A stretch of 64,000 nt of DNA, taken from assembly GCF_030867095.1 (NCBI RefSeq), contig NC_081831.1:22358001-22422000 (forward strand). Direction: 5' to 3'. Each line of letters begins with the position of its first letter. Position 1 is the first letter of the stretch. Made by a program: the position numbers and the translations under genes. The notes beneath the pieces are model-generated. The model had not been told where the DNA came from, did not search any database, and saw only the letters and a list, made by a program, of their open reading frames with translations. Shown piece by piece: positions 35,641 through 45,999 of this stretch. The DNA is from Alligator mississippiensis. Taxonomy: Eukaryota; Chordata; Crocodylia; Alligatoridae.

Positions 35641-37440
35641 CTTGGGCTCAGTGGGCCTTGATGCAATGATATCTCAGAACCAAGGCCTGAAGATGGATCC
35701 CTTCATGGCCTGTGACTGCGATGGAATATAGGACACAGAATGGGTGAAAGGAGCTGGAGGAGATTCCTCCTGCACCAGAGGTAGCTGCATGTCAGGGTGG
35801 TGGGCAGCATGGACTTCCAGTTGGGTCCAAAGCCAGCAATGCTGAGTCCCTGCTTCATTCCACGCTCCCAAACCCCCTGGATCAAAGCTCTCTAGCCCTG
35901 GCCCTGTGATGAGACCTCACTCCCTGACCTGCTCTTCCTGGCCAGGCTGCTCTTAGAGATGCTTCCAGAGCTCTTAACTGTCTCCCAGGCAGCCACGTGG
36001 AGGAGCAAGGGAGGCCTGCAAATCCCACATCCCCAGTACCATCATCCAGAGCAGCAGCCAGGGCCAAGCTAGGGGATCTTCCTGCCCAGGGTGATGCTGC
36101 AGTGGCCCTCAGTGCCCCCCAGACAGATCTATACCCCCTCCATTGCAGCAGTGGCCCCCTGCACTTGGTCACTTCCTATCATGCTTCCTTCCCCCTCCCC
36201 CGAACCCCAGCAGAACTTTGTGCTGTTTCAAGGATCTGCAGACCAGGCAACAAATGCTGGCAGATCCCCCTTCCCCAGGCTCCTGTTTTTTGCCATTCCA
36301 GACCTTCCCCAGCACAGCCAGGCCAGTGCAGGGCTGCAGCTGAGCTGGTGTCTGTCCTGCTGCTAGCAAAGGCTGGTGCCAGGCCATGCTGTGGTGCATG
36401 GGCTGTGTGCCAAGGCAAAGGCCTGGCATGGCCAGGACAGAGCCTAGGGGAGCAGGCAGGTGGCAGGAGCATATGGCAGAGGCCATGGGGAGCCAAAAGG
36501 ACTGGAACAAGGCCTGCCAGTGGTGAGCACTACCCTGCAGCCACTGAGGCCTGGCTGAATTGGTGGGGGTGGGGCAGTTCAGACCTGCCACTGCCTCCCT
36601 GCATGGCTGTGGCCACATCCCCTGACTCCTGCAGGTTGCAGGTGTGACCTATTGGGTGGCCTTTCCCTCCCCCAGGCTGGATCCAGATGCAGCAGGGCTG
36701 CTGCAGCACGGTGTCTCTGCCAGGGACCCCACAGACCTTGGTATGGCCTGCCTCTTGCAGGGCCTGTGCAGGGCCTGGCACCATCAAGGTACTACCAGGG
36801 CAGGCCTCCTGTTGACAGCTCTGTGACCTGATCACAAGGCCGTGGGAGAGAGTGGAGAATCAGATGGGGAGGCAGGATGCCTGGGTTTTGCCCCTGCCCT
36901 GTGGGGTGACCCCCCTGCCTGCCCCCCCAATCCCAGAGCCTCAATTTCCCAGCCTGGTCTGTGTCTGGCAGCTGTACTATGTGGGCTGCTGGTCTGGTGG
37001 GGAGTCTCCCCAAGTTTGCATGGTCCATGCAGCCCCATGGCTGGGAGGAGCATCTGCTCTTCACCCCAGTGGGCATCCCCAGGGCCCTGGGGCTGGAGGG
37101 TGTTAGTATTTCTGCTTCCATTGATTTCCCCTCCCCCCACCATGGTCCAGGGTGTGGTGCAAGCTTGACTGCCCTTGACATGTTGCCCCATGGGACAACT
37201 GCCCTGGCTGCAGCTGGCTCTCAGGCAGGAAGTAAGTGGCAGCCCCCAAACCCCCTTCCAAAGTAGGGGGAAGAGGCAGGGAAAGACAGAAGGGCTTTCC
37301 TTCAGAAACCCAGGCCTGGGACCCCCAAGCCCCAGCCAGCATGGGGCTAGTGGCCATGAGAGCTCGATCCCAGCCCCCATCCTGTCCCTGGGAACTGGGG
37401 GAGGATGAGTTAGAACAGCCCCGATGCTGCTCTAAGTGAC
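35641..37440. other. CDC37-PDE4A intergenic sequence, right part
   Basis: No gene, RNA gene or clear repeat is recognised in this stretch. Confidence 0.5.
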
Positions 37441-38460
37441 ACTCAAGATGTCGAGGAGCCCCGGGGGAGGAAGAGATGCAGCCAGAACCCAGACCCGGCC
37501 CCCAAGCTGCGAGGGGAAGAAGGGAGCGACCTCGGGTGAGAGAGGCAGGAATGGAGGGGGGTGCAGGCAGGGCCGGGCTGTGAGGGGCGCCGGGCTGGGC
37601 GTAGAGCAACCCGCTGTGCGCCTCGGGGAGACGGTCCTGCCCCCGCTCCCCCGCCCCGGGGAACCAGCGCCGGCGGCTCCGTTCACACGCTCTGGCCGCT
37701 GCCCGCTGCTCCTAGCGCCCAGCACTCGCTGGGAACCCTGGCGTCCGGGGCACGGGCACACACACCCCCGGGGAACCCAGGCGTCCGGGACATGCTCACA
37801 CACACGCAACCCAGGCGTCCGAGACAGACCCCCCACCCCCGGGAACCCAGGCGTCCGGGACACACACGTCCCCTCCCGGGGGAACCCGGGCGTCCGGGGC
37901 ACGCACGCACGCAGACAAACACACACACACGCGCGCACGCATACCCGGGGAACCCAGGCGTCCGGGGCACACACGCGCACACACGCGCGCGCGGGGAACC
38001 CAGGCATCCAGGGCACCGCGGCGGTGCCTGGATGGGAGGGCGGTGCGCGGCGCCCCGGCCCGGCGAGGTAAGGGGCAGAGCCGAGGGCGGGGGGTCCTGG
38101 GGGCGGACCGCAGCCTCCCCCCGCCCGGGGCCGCTGGGGGGCTGCTCCGGGGTTCGATGCTGCGGCAGCGCCTGCGAGTCTGGCATCCGCAGGCGGCTGT
38201 ATAGGGGGAGCCCGGCTCCGGCTCCAGGTCCCTCCGGCCCTAGCGCTGGAAAAGGCAGGGACTCCAACTCCGCGGGGAGGCGGCACAGGATGGAGGCGAC
38301 CACCACCTCGGTCCCTGCCCGGCTCCCCCCACGCGGTGCCAGCCGTCTGCGGAGGCCAGGCTGGGGCCAAAATCCGGCCCGGAGCAGGGGAGATGCGGGT
38401 CTGAGGTCGTTGGGGCCTTGGGTGGGCCCCCTCCCTCGGGGGTGAAAAGGGTTAACGCCG
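37440..38460 (+). promoter_or_regulatory. PDE4A: Distal PDE4A CpG island and inferred non-coding first exon
   Basis: A CpG-dense stretch holds a strong donor, GGCGAG|GTAAGGGG, at 38067/38068. The next plausible acceptor downstream is at 40429/40430, just before the PDE4B1-like start codon. I infer a 5' UTR exon ending at 38067. No start site can be fixed. Confidence 0.5.
37735..38010 (+). repeat. CpG-rich minisatellite built on AACCCAGGCGTCCGGG
   Basis: Seven units of 32-68 bases each start GGGAACCCAGGCGTCCGGG-like and continue with CA/CG-rich spacer (CACACACGCGCGC). It lies inside the distal PDE4A island just upstream of the inferred donor. The core is the SINE word seen all over the window, here with its CpGs kept. 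Confidence 0.85.
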
Positions 38461-38719
38461 CACCCTAACATCACCCCAGTGGGGTAAGACTCGGCCCCAG
38501 TTGGGAGGAAGGTCTTCCTACCTCCACCTGCTGCTCCTGCCTCAGTTTCCCTTCATGGGGGTCCCATGCTTGCCTGATGGGGCCCAGCCTGGATGGCTAT
38601 GGGTCAGTGGCATGGGTGGGGAGCAGGCAGGCTCATGGGGGCCTCGGGCCTCCAGCCTCTCTGGTACCCCCCGTGTGGCACCTCAGACCATCCCCAGAGG
38701 AAGATGCATGTCCTAGGTC

Positions 38720-38750
38720 TGCCCCCCCCCCCCCACACACACACACACTG
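38720..38750 (+). repeat. C12 and (CA)n tract
   Basis: A run of C is followed by ACACACACACACAC. It is a simple repeat in the first PDE4A intron. Confidence 0.85.
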
Positions 38751-40039
38751 CCCCACCATCCTACTGCTACACCCGGGCATCCACAGAGCCAGCCAGGGAG
38801 CAGGCAGCTCACATATGCTAGTCAGGTGTTCCCTGACACAAACCCGCCATATCACATAGACCCCACACTGCAGGCACTGCTTGGGGAGTCCCCTGTGGCT
38901 CCAGGACCAGGGGATGGGCTTTCCTGTCCTACCCATGGGAGGTGGAGACCCCATGCCTCTGGCTCCAGCACATTCTGGCTTCATCCAGCCCTTGGGGGTG
39001 GGTGGGGGTTCAGTGCAGCTGCCCTCAGGTCCAGCCCTGCTGGGGCCTTCTAGTCCCCTGCACCCACTGCCAGGTGCCTTGGGCACAACTGCTTTCCCAA
39101 GCCCAGGCCCCTGGCTGCCTCAGCTGATCTGGGGCGAGGGGCTGGTGACCTGTCCTTGCAGCAAGCTAGCTTTGGGGACCCATCCAGCCCCCATGACCCC
39201 TCCACCTCCCATGAGCCTCTGTGGTGCCCAGGCTGGCACAAGCTGGGGAGATACCTATGGCCAGGCAGGTGGAGGGTCCAACTTTTCCACTGATTGCTGA
39301 GGGGCCCCAGATGCCTGGATTCCAAGCCTGGCTTGGCCTCTTTGCCTCTCTGGGGCACATGTGCTTTGGCTGTAAGCCCCATCCTGGCCCCGCTAGCCCC
39401 ATCCCAAGTATCTGTCCCCTGCTGCAGCTGCTCAGCCATGGTGGGGGGCAGGGGCAGGTCTAGGGCCAGTGCTGGGGTTCCCCCCAGCGGGGACCCATGA
39501 TGCTGAGATCCCAGCCCCAGGTTTCCTTGGCAACACTCACCAGGAGGAGCTGTGGCATGGGCAAGAGGTCTGACGCAGCTGCATGGGGCTGGGGGGCAGC
39601 AGGGAGGACTTGGGGGACAGCAGCTCCCCCTGCTCATGGGGTGGGGCACAGCCCCTCTCTGCCTGGGAGCCACATGGGGGCTTGGGGAAGCAGTATGCTG
39701 TGCTCATGACTCCAGGCCTTGGCACTGCTACTGGGAGCAGGCACCACATTTCCAGCTGGAGGTGGGCGGAAAAGGGATGGCTCTGGCCCTTGCTCCTTAC
39801 CTCCCATGCCCAGGACCCCCAGAGCTGTCAGTGTCAGACCCCATGTGTCCTATCCTGCCCCACCCCCCCATACACACATCTCCCTCACTGCCTCCTTCCT
39901 GCTTTCCCTGTGCTCCTACCTGGCAGTGGGGTCTGGGTTCAGGGGCTCCCCTAGGACACAGTGCTTTCAAGGCCCAGGGGCCCCTAGGCACCCTCATGGT
40001 CTCCCCAGGAGGAGCTCGGGGCTGGGGGGGCAGGGGGCT

Positions 40040-40315
40040 GCGTGTAAGGAATGAGGGGCACCAGCAGGGGGCTATATGGATCAGGAGTGAGGGGGCAACA
40101 ATAGGGCTGGGAGTTTGGAGCAGGGGCTGTGGGTCAGGAGAGAGGGGCACTAGCAGAGCTGGGAGTTTAGGGTGGGGCACAGGTCAGGAGTGGGGCACTG
40201 GCAGGGCTGGGAGATTGGGAGGAGGTGTGGGTTAGGAGTAAGAAGCACCAGCTGGGCTGGTGGAGCAGAGGGCTGTGGGTCCAGAGTGAAAGGCACCAAT
40301 AGAGCTGGGGGAGAA
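40040..40315 (+). repeat. Minisatellite, unit GTCAGGAGTGAGGGGCAC, copy A
   Basis: About six diverged units of roughly 48 bases, each with a GTCAGGAGTGAGGGGCAC(C/T)-like core followed by (A/G)GCTGGGAGTTTGG and a GGGCTGTGG end. It ends about 110 bases before the acceptor of the exon at 40430. The same unit recurs at 60355-60545. Confidence 0.8.
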
Positions 40316-40429
40316 GGAGCCAAGGTCCCTAGCTGGGACATGACCCTGGGGAATGGTGAGGGAAGGAGCAGCCTCTAGCCCTTCTCCCCCTCCCTGCCCC
40401 AACTCCATACTCCTGCTCTCTCTTGCAGG

Positions 40430-40568
40430 CTCCAGACCTCCCTGGGGTGCCAGCCCCTTCTGGAACACAGCTCACTCGCCCTTGAGCCCCGGGTACGCCT
40501 GGCCTGGGGCAGCTGGGGAGGGGCTGCAAGCACGGGGGAGCTCAGGCATCACCAGGCTGGAGGGAGAC
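40430..40568 (+). other. PDE4A: 5' UTR part of PDE4A PDE4B1-like first exon
   Basis: A long pyrimidine tract ending CTCTCTTGCAG|GCTCC gives a strong acceptor at 40429, so this exon is probably internal and preceded by a non-coding exon. PDE4B1 and PDE4D7 have a comparable layout as far as I recall. Confidence 0.6.
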
Positions 40569-40610
40569 ATGAAGAAGAGCCGGAGCATCCTGGCCGTGAC
40601 TCCAGACGAG
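40569..40610 (+). CDS. PDE4A: PDE4A long-form start, PDE4B1-like exon 1 (14 codons)
   Basis: The exon encodes MKKSRSILAVTPDE and ends in a donor GACGAG|GTGAG at phase 0. Human PDE4B1 starts MKKSRSVMTVMADD, so seven of the first nine or so residues agree, including the basic MKKSRS head. The next exon of the same form begins at 41829. The start codon context GACATGA is adequate. This form belongs to PDE4A by position, since the reading frame joins the PDE4A UCR1 exon at 60570. Confidence 0.8.
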
Positions 40611-41289
40611 GTGAGATCCCTGGCCAGGGAGCAAGGGGGTGGGAGGGCTGTTCAGGCCTTGCACACATGTGTGTACAGTTTTACCCACACATGGACTTGT
40701 TGCCCAGCTGCTGGTGCAGCATGTGCCAGGAAGGGCAGTATGCCAGTGCCCTCCTGTGCCTGGAGCACAGAGAGATGTTGGGAGAAGAGAAAGGGAATGC
40801 AGTTATAGCTGCATGGGGGAAACTGAAGGGGCTTTGGGAGCACATTCCTGGCAGCATGGAGCCACCCAGGGGTGGGGCTGGGAACCAGGGCTCCTGGGTT
40901 CCCTTCCTGGCTCTGAGAGAGCAGGGTCTAGTGGTTAGAGGTGCTGAGTGTCCAGAGTCCTGGGGTCTGCTGCTGGGAGCAGCTGCTAGTGCAATGGCCC
41001 CGATCCTGGCTGGGCTGCATGTGTGTTTGTTTGTGATGGAAGGAAGGGGGTTAAGGGGGGAGCATTCTGCAGTACCTGTGCTCCCGCTGTAGCCCAGCAG
41101 AGGGCAGGGCTGCCTGTCCCTGTCACCCCTTCCCCGGGATGTGCAACTTCCTCAGTCTTGCCAATTAAAATGCAGCAGCAGGAACCGGGCCTGGACCAGC
41201 CTGCACTGTTGGTGAGGCCAGAGCCTGGGGCTCTGCACCACAGGGGTGCTTCCCTTTGGGGCCTTACATGGCCTTGCTGCCAGCCCACG

Positions 41290-41545
41290 CTGTCAGGAAG
41301 GGCTGGAACCCAGGTGACTGGGCTCAGTCTCACCAGACCTCACTCCCTGCCACTCAATCTCACCAGATCTCACTGCCTCCTAGAGCTGGAGAGAACCCAG
41401 GTGTCCAGGGTCCCAGCTGCCCCCCTCCCCAGTCAATCCCCACTCCATCCCTCCAGGCACCACTGCTTACTAGCATTGGAGAGAACCCAGGTGTCTGGGC
41501 TCCCATCCCCTCCCCTCCCTGAGCTGGGATGGGATGGGGACCCTG
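41290..41545 (-). repeat. SINE-derived AACCCAGGTGTC cluster in PDE4A intron
   Basis: Three copies of GAACCCAGGTGNCTGGG-like sequence (near 41291, 41395 and 41482) are spaced by 85-105 bases. A half-related plus-strand piece with the tRNA A-box-like TCTAGTGGTTAGAG lies at about 40927. Confidence 0.6.
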
Positions 41546-41828
41546 GCATCCTGGTTCCCTTCCTGCCCTGGACAGCTTTCAGACTGCAGCCACATCCCTC
41601 CCCAGAGATGGCTGCATGGGGCTGCTCCATGCCAGCTCTGCTAGCCATTGCAACTCCTGCCCTCAGCATTGGCCCCCTCCTTCACCCTAGTGGGATCCAG
41701 CTGGTGGGAGAAACTGTGGGGGGTGGACTGTGAGGTGCCCCTTTCCTATGCAGGGGGAGGCTGGTGCTGAGGGGAGGAAGGGAGCCAGCAGCCACCCAGT
41801 CTCCCCACAGCTATGCTGTGCCTTGCAG

Positions 41829-42061
41829 AAGCCAAGGGAGGCACCGGAGTCGGGGTGTTGCAGTCGATCATACACGTCCTCAAGCCTGCTGGGTGCAGAG
41901 CTGAGGCGCAGCCGGCGCCGTCTCTCCTGCAGCCTGCAGGTGCCATCCTGGAAGCCGATGGAGCGGTCGCGCTCCCCTGAGCCCAATGGCATGGCCCGAC
42001 CCACGACGCTGCCCCTACGCATCCCACCCCGTATCTCCATCACCCACGCAGAGCCAGACAG
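41829..42061 (+). CDS. PDE4A: PDE4A long-form start, PDE4B1/PDE4D7-like exon 2
   Basis: Acceptor TGCCTTGCAG|AAG at phase 0 and donor GACAG|GTAGGG at phase 2 give 77 codons plus two bases. The text SRSYTSSSLLGAELRRSRRR, SCSLQVP and, most clearly, MARPTTLPLRIPPRISITHA parallels PDE4B1 (SKSYSSSSNTLG, CCSGNLQLPPL, SRPTTLPLTTLPSIAITT) and PDE4D7 (QRPTSLPLKILPLIAITS). With exon 40569-40610 it makes an N-terminal region of 91 residues plus a split serine codon, close to the 94 or so of PDE4B1. The serine-rich first part and the RPTTLPL core are probably regulatory and partner-binding; their role in PDE4A is not known to me. Confidence 0.82.
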
Positions 42062-42213
42062 GTAGGGGGCACTGGTGCATGAGGCCAGGGGTAGTGGGGC
42101 TGCCAGGGAGGAGTCAAAGGTTGTGGGGAGTGTGCAAATGCCCTGGGAAGGGCACCTGAGGGACAGAGCCTGGTGCTGGCTCCATGGGTGACAAAGGCCA
42201 CAGGGGGATGCAG

Positions 42214-42400
42214 CAGGGGTGGGCAAAATGCAGCCTGCAGGCCGGATGTGGCCTGCCAGGCCATTTTATTTAGCCCACAAGGCCCCTAAAAAAATTAGAA
42301 AATTAATATTTATCTGCCCCTGGCTGCTTGTCATGCGGCCCTCAATGGCTTGCCAAAACTCAGTAAGCAGCCCTCCGCCCAAAATAATTGCCTGCCCCTG
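42214..42400 (+). mobile_element. Non-autonomous hAT DNA transposon
   Basis: The ends are CAGGGGTGGGCAA and TTGCCTGCCCCTG, inverted repeats of the common amniote hAT type that starts CAGGGGTGGGCAA and reads on as GCAGGCCGGATGTGGCC. The 8 bases GGATGCAG flank both sides exactly (42206-42213 and 42401-42408), the target duplication size of hAT elements. At 187 bp it has no transposase. Confidence 0.92.
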
Positions 42401-42687
42401 GGATGCAGGGATGGACAGGGTGGGCGGGGAAGAGTGTCTGCAGTGCTGCCTCCTGGCCACCCTGGGGGGTTTGTTGCTCACCAATTAACATAATGAAGCC
42501 AAGTCAACACTATGCTTCTTGGATCCCCAAGGCCAGGACAAGCTGTCCAGGCAGCTGCTAGGTCTGGGGGGCATCAGGGTAGATGCTGGGGCTTGACTCC
42601 TGGCTCTGCTGGGTGCAGCCCTTGCGCCACAGCCAGCCCTGCCACAGTCCCTGGGTCCCAGCCCCATCCCAGCCACTTGCTTGCACA

Positions 42688-42736
42688 GGAAGGAAGGAAG
42701 GAAGGAAGGAAGGAAGGAAGGAAGGAAGGAAGGAAG
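42688..42736 (+). repeat. (GGAA)12 microsatellite
   Basis: Uninterrupted AGGA/GGAA repeat, about 12 units. Such arrays can bind ETS-family proteins, but nothing here shows a function. Confidence 0.95.
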
Positions 42737-45059
42737 CTTCCTGCTGCCTCCATCTGCTAGGCTGCAATTAGCACCACTACGCAGAGAACAGGTGCTCCCC
42801 TTCCTGTTTCCAGCTGGTGACGCAGGCCAGGATCTGCTCAGGGGAGGAGGAGAGCGTCGCTTGAGGCCCCCAGCTTTGTGCAGGGACCTGGTGATGATAG
42901 GTTGGTTATGGGGGTCTCCCCAGGCTGAGGGGAGCCCTCCAGGACCTGTGGGGCCACTTCTGTGCTGGACATGTAGAACAGGGGCTGGGAGCAGAGCTGC
43001 GTGGGGGCCAAGAAGGGGGCTGAGTTTGGGTCTGCCTTTTGGGGAACCCCATAAAGCTCCAGCAGTGGGACCCTGCTCTTCAGTGCCACCCTGGAGAGCT
43101 GAGGGCAGGGAACCCAATGTCTGGGCTAGTGCTGGAGTCCATATGGGGCTTAGGTCAAAGGTCTCTCTACCCTGTTCACCCCAGGGGGTGCTAGGGAGGG
43201 GTGGGGAAATGAAGGCTTCTGCCCGCCTGCTGCTGCTGGCATCAGCCTCCTTCCCAGCTCATCCTGGCAATAATTGGCTGTAATTATCATGCCCTTTTCA
43301 CTCACCGCCCACGCGCCACTTGCTAGAGCTGGGCACCACCAGCCGTGGAGGCGATGCACCCAGGTACCAACCAAGGCTCTGGGGCTGCTCCAGCCTAGCC
43401 ATGGTACCCAACTCTACCTCTGCCTTCTTACCATGCCTTGGGGCTCCCAGCCTGGGCACAGCTGTCACTGAGGGGTCTGCTCTGTGGGGGTCTGGGCCTC
43501 TGCTGCCATGAGCAGCAGGGCCTGGCTTCACAGGGACTTGGGCTCCTGTTCTCCAAGCATCTTCCTTGGCACTGTGACCCCCTCCTGGGCCCATAGCCAA
43601 GGCTGCAGCTGTCCCCTGGGGCCCTAGAGCACAGGCTGGCTGTGCCAGGCCTGTTGGAGAATTGCTGGGCAATTACACAACAATTAGAAGAGATGGGGGC
43701 CTGGATGGGATGCTGAATCCTGCCTCACCCCGGCCTGAGGCCCTAGTCTATAAACCAAGGGCTGATCTAGGCATCATGTCACCCCCTTCCTCCCCTGCAC
43801 TGCTTCTGGAAAGTGCAGATGGTGCTAGCAAGGAGCTGGGTGAGCAATGAGGGCTGGGCTGGGATGTGCCTTGGAGAACATGAGTGTGCTAACAAGTGCC
43901 CTGGACATGGTATCTCAGCAAAGCTGGGAGAGACTGCAGGGCTGTCTGGGGATGGGGCTTTGTGGAGGTGTGGAGGGAGGCGGCAGAGGCTCCTTGTCCT
44001 CAGTGGTGGCACTCGTGGTCCCAGCTGACATGGGGGGCACTGCTCAGACCCCACCTTCCCTTCCTAGGCTGGGATGGGGGCCCTTGCATTCAAACCAGAC
44101 CCTCTGCTCCTTTTGGTGGCAGGAGGGACCATGTACGCCCCCTCCCCGCGTGGCTGCTGCTATATTAAGCATGCAGCTCCGGGTGGGTGACGTGCAGTGA
44201 CGCGGGAAGGGGGAGGAAGTTAATTGAGCCCGATCAGGGCTGTGCTGCCTTTGAGCTGCCCGGGGGGGGGGGGTGCTGAAAAGAGTACCCCAAGGCAAAC
44301 CCGTGGCCAAATGGGGACAGGGCTGGGATCCCAGGGTCTAGTGTTAGCCCTGGGAGCTGGGGCTGGGAGCTGGGGATCGGGACACTTGGGTTCCATCCCT
44401 AGTTTAGATGCTGCCTGAACCTTTCCTCGTGTCCTGCAGCACCCGAGTGCCTGGCCATCCTGCTGGAAGTGTGTGCGCACATGTGTAGCTGTGGTGCTTA
44501 CATGTGTGCACAGATCTGCCACATGACCTGGGAAGGGGCAGCTCCTTTGCTCCTGGCTGGGCCTACAGCTCCCACCACCCCATGGAGACCCCAGCAGGAG
44601 CTGCCACATACTTCCCTGGTACCTTGTGTCCTCCAGGAGGGATCCACCCCCCTCTGGCTCTGAAATCCTCCTTCCCTTTGGCCCTAGCTGGGACTGCTCC
44701 TGGATGCTAGGCTTGCCTCTGTCCATGTCCATGCTGTTTCTAGCATGAGGGATTGAGGGGATCCTGATGCTCATCACTGAGAAGGACCCACAGATGCAGC
44801 ACCAGGACCCTCCAGCACCCAGGGGCAGGTGAACACTTGTGGTGTCCATGCCAAGGTGCCATGCTGCACCCTGCAGTGCTCATGACCACCCCCCAGCCCT
44901 GGGGGCATCAGTGCTGAGGGACCTTGAACTGAGCCAAGCCGAGCCAGGGGCAGCTGCGCTGGCAGTGACTTGCAGAGGAACAGACCCCAGGGGAGGGACC
45001 CTGCCCAAGTGGTGGCTGGCACCGGGGTCCCCAGGGCCCTGCCAGCTGTGTCCCGTGGG

Positions 45060-45685
45060 GCGGGGGGGAAGCAGGCCACGTGGGCACGGCCAGGCCCAGC
45101 AGCTGGCTCAGGGCCGTGGACACCGGGTCTCCTTGTGGGGGGGGTTCCCCTCCACCGTCCGGCTGGCAGCTCAATGGGGCTGGGGCTAAGGCTAGGGCTG
45201 CAGCTTCGGGCTCCCCAATCGTGGCCGAGATGAGCCGCTCGAGGACTGGGGGTGGGCCACCCAGCCGGGTCCCGCTGCCGGGGGGCGCGGCTCCGTGCGG
45301 GGGCGGGAAGCAGGTGCTCGGTGCTGCGGCGCAGGGGGAGCCGAGCCCCGGCCCCGCCCCCGGCTCCTCCCAGGCGCGGGGTTGCGGGGGCCGGAGCAGC
45401 GGCGGCGGCGGCTGCGGGCTCGGCCGGAGCATGCGGGGCGCGGCGCTCGCTGCCTAGAGCCGCCCGGGCCATGCTGCCCCCCGGGCCGGGCCGCCCGCCG
45501 CCGCCGCGCCCCGCCCCAGCCCCCGGCGCGCGGGGTCCCCTCCGGGCTGCGGAACTCGGCGCCGCCGCCACCCCCTGCCCGCCGCCGCCTCCCGCCGGGG
45601 CCATGCAGCGGGAGCCCGGCGCCGGGCAGCCGGAGTCCCGGCGCGCCGCGCGGCTCTGAGCCCGGAGCCCGCAGCCGCAGCCGCT
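45060..45685 (+). promoter_or_regulatory. PDE4A: CpG-island promoter and 5' UTR of PDE4A4/A5
   Basis: Very CpG-dense sequence runs from about 45.06 kb to the A5 exon, with repeated GGGGCGGG and CCGCCG words and no TATA box. It fits a broad CpG-island start for the long A4/A5 form. The exact start site is unknown. Confidence 0.7.
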
Positions 45686-45966
45686 ATGGAGCCGCCGGTG
45701 GCGGCCAGGAAGAGCCTGTCGCTGTCCCTGCCTGGCCCCGCCACGCTCAAGCCCCCGCAGCACCTGTGGCGACAGCCGCGGACGCCGATCCGCATCCAGC
45801 AGCGCGGCTACTCGGACACGGAGCGCGGGCGCCCCCCGCACCGGCCCATGGAGCGGGCCGACGCCCTGGATGCCACCGACCGCCCGGGGCTCAAGAAGTG
45901 CCGTATGTCCTGGCCCTCCTCCTTCCAGGGCACCCCCAGTGCCGGCGCCCATGGCGGGGCTAAGCG
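45686..45966 (+). CDS. PDE4A: PDE4A4/A5-type long-form first exon
   Basis: ATG in context CGCTATGG opens 93 codons plus two bases, donor AAGCG|GTAGGT at phase 2. [54 protein letters not shown] and MSWPSSFQG match human PDE4A4 ([19 protein letters not shown] and so on) and the related starts of PDE4C and PDE4D4. In mammals this N-terminus binds SH3 domains and the AIP/XAP2 immunophilin. The glycine/serine run near the end is shorter than in human. It splices to the UCR1 exon at 60570 giving an arginine codon across the junction. Confidence 0.95.
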
Positions 45967-45999
45967 GTAGGTGCCTGGGTAATGGGGGGTTCCCCTGGG

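Noticed and set aside
37735-38010. CRISPR-like array
   Set aside because: Units have unequal CA-rich spacers in a vertebrate CpG island; it is a minisatellite.
37432-38445. Overlapping long frames of ~200-310 aa on both strands
   Set aside because: They translate the AACCCAGGCGTCCGGG minisatellite, giving repeated RTPGFPG/NPGVRG text. They are a product of the tandem repeat.
40921-40960. tRNA gene, from the TAGTGGTTAGAG A-box-like word
   Set aside because: No full cloverleaf or intact B box at the right distance. The words recur as part of a dispersed SINE.
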